Positions 1 through 5,875 are shown, counted from the first letter of the stretch. The stretch is 8,801 nucleotides of DNA from Micrococcales bacterium (GCA_009783975.1 WRCL01000051.1:1-8801), one strand, 5' to 3'. Program-made: numbers and translations. Notes: generated by a model from the sequence alone, not told the origin.

Positions 1-13
1 GCACAGTGGTGCG

Positions 14-817
14 ATGGGGTTGTTCTCAGAGCTGTGTGGTCTGGTCCTTCCTGTGGCGTGCGCCGGGTGCGCAGTACCTGACCAGCGTTGGTGCGCGCGG
101 TGCGCCGCACATCTTGGGGCGCCGGTGCGGTGCGAGGGCCAGGCGGGTCGGCTGGACCTGCTCGACGCGACGGCGCCGCCGCCTGTGTGGTGCGTGGCAG
201 ATTTTGCCGGTCCGGTGCGCAGGGCGGTCACTGCGTGGAAAGACCAGGGTCGCACCGACATGCGCCGGTGGTTCGCCGCGGCGCTCTCGGCAGCCGTCGC
301 CGATGTGGCGGTGCGCGACACGCTGGCGCGGCTCGCCGGGTCTGACGGGCTGCTCGTCGTCGGCGTCCCGACGTCACCTGCTGCCGTGCGTCGGCGCGGC
401 CGCGACATGGTCGGCGACCTTGTGCGGGCTGTGGTCCGCGGCGCCGACGGGTCGTTGCCGTTGCGTGCGGCACCGGTGCTGCGCCGGGTCGGCGGTGTGG
501 ACTCGGCGGGGCTGGGCGCACGGGCACGGGCCCAGCACCTGCACGAGGCGGTACGGGTACGACGGTGCTGGCCCGAGCCACGCTCGTCGGCCCCGTGGGT
601 GGGCACCGCCGCACAGCTACGTGGCGCCCAGGTCGTCCTCGTCGACGACGTGCTCACGACCGGGGCGACGTTCGCGGCGTGCCGGCGGGCGCTGGGCGGG
701 GCCGGGGCGGACGTCGTCGCTGGGATCGTGCTCGCTTCAACCCCTGGGCCTGGCCGGTCGGATGTGGGACGTCACGGTGTGGAAGTGGAAGGTCGAGGCG
801 TGACGGGGTTAGCGTAG
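14..817 (+). CDS. comF: ComF family phosphoribosyltransferase-like protein
   Basis: This 267-residue protein matches the ComF family of type I phosphoribosyltransferase-fold proteins, linked to DNA uptake in competent bacteria; in actinobacteria its substrate and job are unclear. Seen in the sequence: an N-terminal zinc-finger-like cysteine set (C16-x2-C19 and C27-x2-C30, with C40 nearby), an arginine-rich stretch at 126-130 where the family usually has RxRGFN, and a clear PRPP-binding loop VVLVDDVLTTGATF at 207-220 with the two acidic residues and the TTGAT turn. Length is normal for the family (about 220-270). The ATG at 14 is the only usable start visible, but the frame stays open to the window edge, so a start further upstream cannot be excluded. 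The gene lies 107 nt upstream of hpf, a common actinobacterial pairing. The C-terminal 25 residues or so, after ASTPGPGR, look poorly conserved. Confidence 0.9.
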   Translation: MGLFSELCGLVLPVACAGCAVPDQRWCARCAAHLGAPVRCEGQAGRLDLLDATAPPPVWCVADFAGPVRRAVTAWKDQGRTDMRRWFAAALSAAVADVAVRDTLARLAGSDGLLVVGVPTSPAAVRRRGRDMVGDLVRAVVRGADGSLPLRAAPVLRRVGGVDSAGLGARARAQHLHEAVRVRRCWPEPRSSAPWVGTAAQLRGAQVVLVDDVLTTGATFAACRRALGGAGADVVAGIVLASTPGPGRSDVGRHGVEVEGRGVTGLA

Positions 818-833
818 GGGTGTCGGACCGGAC

Positions 834-900
834 TCCCCGGAGGGGGTGGTCACCACCGCCTGGTTGGCGGTGCCGTCACGTCGCCTGGGCCCCGGGGCCC
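834..900 (+). promoter_or_regulatory. Cluster of dyad symmetries in the comF-hpf spacer
   Basis: The 107-nt spacer before hpf holds four self-complementary elements in a row. CCCC-gga-GGGG lies at 835-845. A dyad GGTGGT-c-ACCACC lies at 845-857. A perfect 7-bp stem with a 5-nt loop, CACCGCC-tggtt-GGCGGTG, lies at 854-872. A perfect 14-bp palindrome, GGGCCCCGGGGCCC, lies at 887-900 and ends 14 nt before the Shine-Dalgarno site. The second and third overlap, so they could be mutually exclusive folds. There is no U-tract after any of them. They could end the comF transcript, form a structured hpf leader, or bind a regulator. Part of this may be chance at such high GC content. Confidence 0.35.
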
Positions 901-914
901 GTCGTACCACCCTT

Positions 915-920
915 GGAGGT
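915..920 (+). promoter_or_regulatory. Shine-Dalgarno site of hpf
   Basis: GGAGGT lies 4 nt before the ATG at 925. It fixes the hpf start there and rules out the much longer open frame that begins inside comF. Confidence 0.85.
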
Positions 921-924
921 TGTC

Positions 925-1548
925 ATGGAGATCGCGGTCACTGGTCGTCACTGGGACGTCTCGGCGAAGTTCCGGGACCACGTCGACTCGAAGCTGGCGA
1001 AGATCGAACAGCTTGCCCCCCGCGCGCAGCGGGTGGACGTGCTGGTGTCCCGCGAGGCCAACCCCCGCCAGGCTGAGACCAGCGACAGGGTCGAGCTCAC
1101 CGTTGTCGACAAGGGCCCCGTGGTCCGCGCCGAGGCGTCCGCCTCAGACCCGTACGCCGCGCTCGACCTCGCGCTGGACAAGCTGCTCGAACGTTTGCGG
1201 CGCGCACGTGACCGGCGCAAAGACCACCGGGGCAACGCCGCGCGCCGTCCCGTGCTCGAACCGTTGCCGTTCCCGCCCGACGAGCCCCCGGTCGCGCCAG
1301 AGACCCCAGTCGCGCTGGGCGAGGTGGTCGAGGTCGCCCTCGGCGACTCGCCGGTCGTCATCCGCGAGAAGGTGTACCCGGCGCGGCCGATGACCATCGA
1401 CGACGCCCTGTACGAGATGGAGCTTGTCGGGCACCCGTTCTTCTTGTTCATCGACGCTGAGACGAACCAGCCGGCGGTGGTGTACATCCGGCGCGGGTGG
1501 ACCTACGGTGTCATCAAGCTCGACTCGACGGTGTCGGCGGCGGTCTAG
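925..1548 (+). CDS. hpf: Long-form ribosome hibernation promoting factor
   Basis: This 207-residue protein is a long-form Hpf (RaiA/YfiA family). It binds the 30S decoding region when growth slows and, through its C-terminal domain, joins two ribosomes into 100S dimers. The N-terminal domain (about 1-105) begins MEIAVTGRHWDVS and ends in a basic stretch (LRRARDRRKDHRG, 91-103). A proline-rich linker (about 109-130) leads to the C-terminal dimerisation domain (about 145-200), recognisable by PMTIDDALYEMELVGHPFFLF and a VVYIRRGWTYGVIKL end. Length fits the long class, not the roughly 100-residue short class. Long-form Hpf is the rule in actinobacteria and is generally induced by stress, starvation or hypoxia. 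That would suit the anaerobic respiration genes nearby, but the two units are on opposite strands and share no visible control element. Confidence 0.95.
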   Translation: MEIAVTGRHWDVSAKFRDHVDSKLAKIEQLAPRAQRVDVLVSREANPRQAETSDRVELTVVDKGPVVRAEASASDPYAALDLALDKLLERLRRARDRRKDHRGNAARRPVLEPLPFPPDEPPVAPETPVALGEVVEVALGDSPVVIREKVYPARPMTIDDALYEMELVGHPFFLFIDAETNQPAVVYIRRGWTYGVIKLDSTVSAAV

Positions 1549-1588
1549 GTCTCAGCGGACTGGCGCAGGTCCTTCGCGGCTGCCCGGC

Positions 1589-1605
1589 GGACGTCGAGGA
1601 CGTCC
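1589..1605 (+). promoter_or_regulatory. Perfect 7-bp inverted repeat before the dehydrogenase gene
   Basis: GGACGTC-gag-GACGTCC is a perfect dyad in the 82-nt spacer between hpf and the alcohol dehydrogenase gene, 12 nt before its Shine-Dalgarno site. With a 3-nt spacer it could be an operator or a short hairpin. There is no U-tract, so a standard intrinsic terminator for hpf is not supported. It may also be chance, because GACGTC is favoured by this base composition. Confidence 0.3.
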
Positions 1606-1617
1606 TACGTCGTCGAC

Positions 1618-1625
1618 AAGGAGGT
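1618..1625 (+). promoter_or_regulatory. Shine-Dalgarno site of the alcohol dehydrogenase gene
   Basis: AAGGAGGT is nearly a full complement of the 16S rRNA tail. It sits 5 nt before a GTG at 1631 and selects that GTG as the start. Confidence 0.85.
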
Positions 1626-1630
1626 GCCCT

Positions 1631-2680
1631 GTGCGGGCCGCTGTCTACCACGGACCAGGTGATATCGGCGTCGAAGAGGTCGACGACCCGCAGGTCGAAG
1701 AACCCACCGACGCGGTCGTACGTGTTGTCGCGGCGGGGGTGTGCGGCTCTGACCTGTGGACCTACCGTGGGCAGGGCAGTGCGCAACCAGGTGCGCGCAT
1801 CGGTCACGAGTTCGTCGGCGAAGTCGTCGAGGTCGGTGCGCAGGTCGTCTCGCTGCGGCCCGGTGACTGGGTTGTCGCACCGTTCCGCTACTCGTGCGGC
1901 AGGTGCGGGTACTGCACCAGCGGGTTGCCCTCGTCATGCCCCCACGGCGGGTTCTGGAGCCGCGAGGTCGTCACCGGCGGGCAAGGCGAGCTCGTCCGGG
2001 TGCCGCTGGCCGACGGAACCTTGGTCACAGCCCTGCCCGACGGTTCAGCGCCTGACCCCCAGCTGGTGCCGAGCCTGCTCACGCTCACCGACGTGCTGTG
2101 CACCGGCCACCACGCGGCGCTGTGCGGGCGGGTCGTCCCAGGGTCGAGCGTCGTCGTCGTCGGCGACGGCGCCGTGGGCCTGTGCGCGGTGGTCGCCGCG
2201 CGCCTGCACGGCGTCGAGCAGGTGATCATGCTCGCAGGCGGCCACCCGGCACGCGCCGAGATGGCCGCGCAGCTCGGCGCTGACGTCATCGTCACCGCCC
2301 GCGGGGCAGACGCCGTCGCGCAGGTCATGGACGTCACTGCCGGGGCTGGGGCGTCGTCGGTGCTGGAGTGCGTGGGCACCAGCGAGTCGTTCAGCACCGC
2401 GTTGGACGTCGTCGCACCTGGTGGTGCCGTCGGGTGGGTGGGCCTGCCGCACCAGGTCGAGCTGGACCTCGCGCGGGTGTTCGCGCGCAACATCACCGTC
2501 GCCGGGGGTGTGGCGCCGGTGCGGGCCTACATCCCCCAGCTGCTGCCGGCCGTGGTCGGCCGGACCATCAACCCCGGTGTGGTGTTCACCGACGTGCTGC
2601 CGCTGGGGGAGGTCGCCCGCGCCTACGAGCTGCTCGACGCGCGCCAGACCGTCAAGCCGATGCTCGACCCGACCTGCTGA
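1631..2680 (+). CDS. Zinc-dependent medium-chain alcohol dehydrogenase
   Basis: This 349-residue protein belongs to the medium-chain dehydrogenase/reductase superfamily and oxidises an alcohol or reduces an aldehyde or ketone with a nicotinamide cofactor; the substrate is unknown. Seen: catalytic-zinc ligands C38 (GVCGSDLW) and H59-E60 (RIGHEFVGEV), structural-zinc cysteines C89, C92, C95 and C103, D154 at the usual position of the further active-site acid (TLTDVLCTGHHA), and the Rossmann motif VVVVGDGAVGL (174-184). The segment that sets cofactor choice reads LAGGHPAR (201-208), which lacks the acidic residue typical of strict NAD users. Close relatives as I remember them are common in actinobacteria and annotated only as zinc-binding dehydrogenases. 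The GTG start is fixed by a strong ribosome site, and the N-terminus MRAAVYHGPGDI matches the family. Its end overlaps the opposing HExxH gene by 29 bp. Confidence 0.92.
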   Translation: MRAAVYHGPGDIGVEEVDDPQVEEPTDAVVRVVAAGVCGSDLWTYRGQGSAQPGARIGHEFVGEVVEVGAQVVSLRPGDWVVAPFRYSCGRCGYCTSGLPSSCPHGGFWSREVVTGGQGELVRVPLADGTLVTALPDGSAPDPQLVPSLLTLTDVLCTGHHAALCGRVVPGSSVVVVGDGAVGLCAVVAARLHGVEQVIMLAGGHPARAEMAAQLGADVIVTARGADAVAQVMDVTAGAGASSVLECVGTSESFSTALDVVAPGGAVGWVGLPHQVELDLARVFARNITVAGGVAPVRAYIPQLLPAVVGRTINPGVVFTDVLPLGEVARAYELLDARQTVKPMLDPTC

Positions 2681-3233
2681 ACCGCCACCGCCGCGGCAGG
2701 TTCGCCCGGTCGTGGGGCCGGGCGTGAAACCCTGCGAGGACTGCCTCGTACGGTTCGCCCACCTCATGGCTGCCAGCGCCGCGGTGCACCGAGGTGTGGC
2801 CAAGGACGCGCAGGTAGTAGTCGTCGGCGACGATCTCGCCTTGTTGTTCCATGTCGTAGTCGCCCAGGGTCCGGGCAGGGTCGAGCACGTAGGTGTAGCG
2901 CACGGTCCAGCGCATCGCCCCACGGCACAGCACCGGGTACCCGAGCTGGCGTTGCCACACGTGGACCATCTCGTGGACGAACCACCGCCGGACCATGTCC
3001 GGGCCGTCAGCGAAATCCGCCCGGTACGACGCGCGCGGGAAGTACATCTGCCCGTTGGGCGTCACCGCTGTGTGTGCCGGCTGGGCCCCCAGCAGCAACG
3101 GGTACCCGTGGTTGTGCACCCACACCGTGGCCGGGTCGACCCCCGCACCGAACACCACGCGCACGATGGCAACCTCACCTGGGGTCAGCGCACGTCGTGC
3201 CAACCCCCGTGGCCCGCACGTCGTCATCAGCAC
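2652..3233 (-). CDS. HExxH metallopeptidase-like protein (Rhs/Vgr-related annotation family)
   Basis: This 193-residue protein of unknown function has a zincin-type motif. HEMVH at 87-91, within WFVHEMVHVWQRQLG, supplies two histidine ligands and the glutamate; the EQQGE segment (129-133) is a good candidate for the third ligand. Conserved-looking blocks are RALTPGEVAIVRVVFG (14-29), a VWVHN strand (37-41), NGQMYFP (60-66) and QQGEIVADDYYL (130-141). As I recall, the same order (LTPGE, MYF, VHEMxHVWQ, EQQAEI) occurs in small proteobacterial proteins loosely labelled Rhs- or Vgr-related, which also resemble the HExxH core domain of contractile injection systems. I see no signal peptide or membrane segment, so it is probably cytoplasmic. 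The start could be GTG 3233 (7 nt after an AGGA) or ATG 3227. It is the last gene of the - strand set, 103 nt after torD, and overlaps the dehydrogenase gene end to end. Peptidase activity is inferred. Confidence 0.75.
   Translation of the reverse strand: MLMTTCGPRGLARRALTPGEVAIVRVVFGAGVDPATVWVHNHGYPLLLGAQPAHTAVTPNGQMYFPRASYRADFADGPDMVRRWFVHEMVHVWQRQLGYPVLCRGAMRWTVRYTYVLDPARTLGDYDMEQQGEIVADDYYLRVLGHTSVHRGAGSHEVGEPYEAVLAGFHARPHDRANLPRRWRFSRSGRASA
2703..2724. terminator. Possible GC-only hairpin after the dehydrogenase gene
   Basis: CGCCCGG and CCGGGCG form a perfect 7-bp stem with an 8-nt loop, 23 nt past the stop of the dehydrogenase gene. There is no U-tract on either side. Actinobacterial hairpins without a U-tract sometimes stop transcription, so it could end the + strand transcript. 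It lies inside the coding region of the opposing gene, so it may simply be coding sequence. Confidence 0.25.
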
Positions 3234-3240
3234 AGACGCA

Positions 3241-3244
3241 TCCT
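3241..3244 (-). promoter_or_regulatory. Shine-Dalgarno-like AGGA of the HExxH gene
   Basis: On the - strand AGGA lies 7 nt before the GTG at 3233 and 13 nt before the alternative ATG at 3227, which favours the GTG. It directly abuts the large inverted repeat, so folding of that repeat could influence access to it. Confidence 0.45.
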
Positions 3245-3334
3245 AAGACAGTGGGGACGGTTCCTATGTCTTGCCTGGTCACAGGCTGTTCGGCCTGTGA
3301 CCAGGCAAGACATAGGAACCGTCCCCACTGTCTT
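3245..3334. repeat. 90-nt near-perfect inverted repeat (REP/REPIN-like candidate)
   Basis: Bases 3245-3286 and 3293-3334 are exact reverse complements (42 of 42), separated by the 6-nt loop TGTTCG, within which one further G-C pair and a G-T pair are possible. Each arm contains nested symmetry. The outer part runs from AAGACA to TGTCTT around a GTGGGGACGGTTCC core, and the inner part is GCCTG-gtca-CAGGC. The whole can therefore fold as one long hairpin or as several short ones. The arms are about 57% GC against 70% or more around them. It fills the spacer between torD and the HExxH gene, starting 2 nt after the torD stop. No target-site duplication is seen: TCCT on one side, GGTC on the other. 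In RNA it could terminate transcription or stabilise the upstream dms message. Confidence 0.9.
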
Positions 3335-3336
3335 GG

Positions 3337-3966
3337 TCAGGTGTCCTCGGCCAGGGTGGCGTAGGCGTCGAGGGCGCCTGTGGTCAGGTGTGCGACGGCT
3401 TGCATGAACTGGGTCTCGGCCTCGTCGGCGACGGTGCGCAGCACGTCGGGGGCCCAGGCGAGCAGGTGCTCGTGCAAGAAACTCACACCGGTGCGCCAGC
3501 AGCACTCGGCGTCGGCGTAGGCGCGCAGGTCTTGGGCGTCCAGGGCTCGCAGGCACGAGGCGGCCAGGAAGTCCAGCTCGAGGCCGAGGTGGTCGTCTGG
3601 TTCGTGGTTGAGCTCTGGTGCGCGCAGGCCCAACGCCTGGTAGGCGCCGCGGACCTGCAAGGTCTGCGCGTCGAACACCAGATGGTCGACCCCGCGGTGC
3701 ACCGACTCGTAGGGGGCGACCTTCGCCGCACCGGTGCGTCCGTACAGCCCGTTGTGGTCGCGGCGGATCGACGCGGCGCTCTCGTGGCGACGCGACTGGC
3801 GCATGAGGTCCAGCCCGACGGCGGTGGCGCCCGTCGCCGGCAACGGCCACTCGTCGAGCAGTTCGTCAAGGCACACGAGGGCTTCTTCCTCGGGGGGGAG
3901 CAGGTGGAACCGGCCCAGGACCGTGAAGGCCGCGGCGAAGTGGTCGAGCTCGTCGGCGGTCATCAT
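3337..3966 (-). CDS. torD: TorD/DmsD-family molybdoenzyme chaperone
   Basis: This 209-residue all-helical-looking protein fits the TorD/DmsD/NarJ chaperone family. These proteins bind the Tat leader and apoprotein of a molybdoenzyme in the cytoplasm and hold it until the cofactor is in place. Seen: a DHNGLYGRTGAAKVAPYESVHRG stretch (70-92) with the family's PYESV element, the signature EPDDHLGLELDFLA (122-135) containing the conserved D-H pair, and a late FLHEHLLAWAPD helix (163-174). Length is normal for the family (about 200). Two adjacent ATGs (3966 and 3963) could start it; no strong ribosome site separates them. It follows the ferredoxin-like gene by 48 nt, and its place in the dms operon points to DmsA as client. 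The symbol reflects the family; dmsD would serve equally well. Confidence 0.88.
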   Translation of the reverse strand: MMTADELDHFAAAFTVLGRFHLLPPEEEALVCLDELLDEWPLPATGATAVGLDLMRQSRRHESAASIRRDHNGLYGRTGAAKVAPYESVHRGVDHLVFDAQTLQVRGAYQALGLRAPELNHEPDDHLGLELDFLAASCLRALDAQDLRAYADAECCWRTGVSFLHEHLLAWAPDVLRTVADEAETQFMQAVAHLTTGALDAYATLAEDT

Positions 3967-4014
3967 GCGATTGTCTTTCGTCCCATGTCCATGAGCGTAG
4001 GACGCGACGCGGGG

Positions 4015-4860
4015 TCATGTCGTGCCGAAGGCCGGCGCGGCGCGTGTCCCAGCCACGTCCAGGTGAGTTCCGAACACATGCGTGCGACGAAAATCGCACA
4101 CCGGGCACAACGACCCAGGGTTGGCGACGTGCCGTGCACCACACCGTGGGCACGTCGTCGTCGTGCACGTGGCCACGACCGTCGTCGGGTCGTCGACGAC
4201 GGCGCCGAACGTCGCCGGGCCGCTGGAGGTGATGGCGCCAGCCGGGCACAGGTCCATGCACGCCCCTGTGGAGCGGCAGCGGTCGGTGTGGTGAGTGAGC
4301 ACGCTCGTCGTCGCGTCGTGCACGAGGTCGAGCGCGCCGGTCGGGCACGCGCGCACGCACACACCGCACGCTGTGCACCCGCCGACGACCAGACAGCTGC
4401 CTGGGTGCTCACCTGCCGGCCCGTCGGCAGGGACCCGCCCGCGCGCCCTCAGCAGCGCCAGGGCCGCGACGGTCCGGTCGGTGTCGTCACGCGACAGGTC
4501 CAGCGCGCTGCGCACCGGCAGCCCGAGCAGCACACGGCGCGGCACCGGGGTCTGCCCGAGGAGCACCAGGGCAGGACGGCGCCATGTGGGCCGTGGCGGG
4601 CCGAGCGTGGCGACCGCGTCGCCGAAGGTCTGGTGCCACAGGTCGGCCCCGGTGCTCGCCGTCTCGTCGAGCAGGACCTGATCAACCCCCGTGGCCAACA
4701 GCTGGGCGGCGAGGCCTACCCTGGCGGTGGTGCCTGCGAGCCCCACCGCCAGGGTGCCGCGTGGTGCCCGTGGTGCTGGCCCATCGCCGCCGATGAGCAG
4801 CACCCGGCGCGGGGCGTCGCCACAGGCGACGTATTCCACCAGCGCCGCGACCGGGTCCAC
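4015..4860 (-). CDS. Ferredoxin-like accessory protein with C-terminal Cys4 knuckles
   Basis: This 281-residue protein has three parts. Residues 1-150 are an Ala/Leu-rich domain I cannot assign (VRRVLLIGGD-like strand, GVDQVLLDE). Residues 155-210 are a two-cluster ferredoxin domain. Residues 232-255 hold CxxC-x11-CxxC (C237, C240, C252, C255), a probable zinc or rubredoxin-like knuckle. The first cluster motif is complete (C162, C165, C168, C172-P). The second lacks its second cysteine: C195, T198, C201, C205-P. Similar ferredoxin-plus-CxxC proteins, as I recall, sit beside torD-type genes in formate dehydrogenase and DMSO reductase loci, so an assembly or electron-supply role is inferred. 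The GTG at 4860 is chosen because GAGGT, overlapping the dmsC stop, lies just before it; the open frame continues upstream only as a shadow of dmsC. No signal peptide or membrane segment is seen. Confidence 0.8.
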   Translation of the reverse strand: MDPVAALVEYVACGDAPRRVLLIGGDGPAPRAPRGTLAVGLAGTTARVGLAAQLLATGVDQVLLDETASTGADLWHQTFGDAVATLGPPRPTWRRPALVLLGQTPVPRRVLLGLPVRSALDLSRDDTDRTVAALALLRARGRVPADGPAGEHPGSCLVVGGCTACGVCVRACPTGALDLVHDATTSVLTHHTDRCRSTGACMDLCPAGAITSSGPATFGAVVDDPTTVVATCTTTTCPRCGARHVANPGSLCPVCDFRRTHVFGTHLDVAGTRAAPAFGTT

Positions 4861-4867
4861 GCAGACC

Positions 4868-5875
4868 TCAGATACCGACGCGGAACATCGACTCGTAGTG
4901 CAACGCCCGTCCCATGAGCTCGCCGACGACCGCCAGGACGAACGCGGCGCTGACCCAGATGGCGAGCAGCTGCGGTCGTTCACGTCTCGCGCTGCCCGCG
5001 ACCTGGTACGACACAACAGTGATGAGCACGGCTGCGACAGCCAGGACGACGAGCCGCACGACGAAGAACGCACCGGTGAACGCCTCGGCAGAGCGCACGG
5101 CGGTCGCGTTGCCGGTCGCGAGGTTCGCGATGTGCACCGGGTACGAGACCAGGACGAGCACCCCAGCGCACAAGGCCGCGACCATGACGCGGCGGACGAC
5201 GGCGGTCGTCGCCGTCCACTCCTCGTCGCTGGCTGGGGCGTTGACAGCCATGGCCTTGGCCCGCACACGGTCCATGAACGAGGTCCGCTGTGGTGCGTCG
5301 TCCGCGGCTGCGCTGCCCATCGTCTCGCGGGCACGGCGCCGCACGAGCGCGGTCACCATGAGGCAGGCAGCCACAGCCAGGGACCCGAGCAGCACCGTCG
5401 TGGACAAGAAGTGGACAGGCACGATCGCGGTGTGCCACGCCGGCACCGCGACGAGGCTGTAGTAGATCATCGACATCGACCAGACCAGGCACAGGCCGAC
5501 GAGCGCCGCCAGGGCCGCCACGACACGCCGCAGCAGGTACGATCCCAGGCGCCACCATGCCAGCACCGCCCACACCAGGCCGAGCGCCGCGAACCCCAGC
5601 CCGGACCAGATCTCGCGCGACAGCCATGACGAGCCGATGTGGCGCAGCACGTTCACCGCATGGGTCACGTCGTTCATGTGGAACGTGGAGATCACCAACC
5701 CCACGACGAGCACCGGACCGATGGCATAGACCACTGGTTCGGTGAGCCGGTCGACCTCGGCGCGCGCACGGGTGCGCGACAGCACCAGGTCGACGACCCC
5801 CAGCACCCAGAACATCCCCACGCACATCTGGGCGATGACCGTGAACAGGACCATCGGCAGCTCGGCGGTGTTCAT
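4868..5875 (-). CDS. dmsC: DMSO reductase membrane anchor subunit DmsC
   Basis: This 335-residue membrane protein matches DmsC, the anchor that oxidises menaquinol and passes electrons to DmsB. About eight hydrophobic segments are visible (near 8-31, 48-64, 90-108, 114-138, 150-178, 228-248, 268-290 and 301-323). Family marks include FHMNDVTHAVNVLRHIGSSWLSREI (65-89) with H66 at the place of the conserved quinol-site histidine, VPAWHTA (144-150), and the late GELMGR (318-323). It is longer than the E. coli protein (287), mainly because of a hydrophilic loop of roughly 45 residues between segments 5 and 6 (180-226). The start ATG at 5875 overlaps the dmsB stop as TGATG and has AGGAG 5 nt upstream, so translation is probably coupled. 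The ferredoxin-like gene follows after 7 nt. Confidence 0.93.
   Translation of the reverse strand: MNTAELPMVLFTVIAQMCVGMFWVLGVVDLVLSRTRARAEVDRLTEPVVYAIGPVLVVGLVISTFHMNDVTHAVNVLRHIGSSWLSREIWSGLGFAALGLVWAVLAWWRLGSYLLRRVVAALAALVGLCLVWSMSMIYYSLVAVPAWHTAIVPVHFLSTTVLLGSLAVAACLMVTALVRRRARETMGSAAADDAPQRTSFMDRVRAKAMAVNAPASDEEWTATTAVVRRVMVAALCAGVLVLVSYPVHIANLATGNATAVRSAEAFTGAFFVVRLVVLAVAAVLITVVSYQVAGSARRERPQLLAIWVSAAFVLAVVGELMGRALHYESMFRVGI

Noticed and set aside
787..810. A SigR-type stress promoter (GGAA...GTT) before hpf
   Set aside because: GGAAG and GTT are present, but the gap is only 16 nt instead of the usual 18-20, and GGAAG is off consensus.
565..924. Upstream extension of the hpf frame into comF
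   Set aside because: The added residues overlap comF and are arginine-rich, and GGAGGT sits just before the ATG at 925, which matches the normal Hpf N-terminus.
1424..1630. Upstream extension of the dehydrogenase frame into hpf
   Set aside because: It would overlap the conserved C-terminal domain of Hpf, and AAGGAGGT points to the GTG at 1631.
3245..3334. CRISPR repeat or ordinary intrinsic terminator
   Set aside because: There is only one inverted pair, with no direct-repeat array or spacers. The stem is far longer than a terminator and no U-tract follows on either strand.
3388..4917. A 509-codon open frame on the + strand
   Set aside because: It runs antisense through torD, the ferredoxin-like gene and the end of dmsC. 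Its translation is low-complexity with no recognisable motif, whereas the - strand frames match known families.
4861..5334. Upstream extension of the ferredoxin-like frame into dmsC
   Set aside because: The added part is a serine/arginine-rich shadow of dmsC; a ribosome site before the GTG at 4860 gives a better start.
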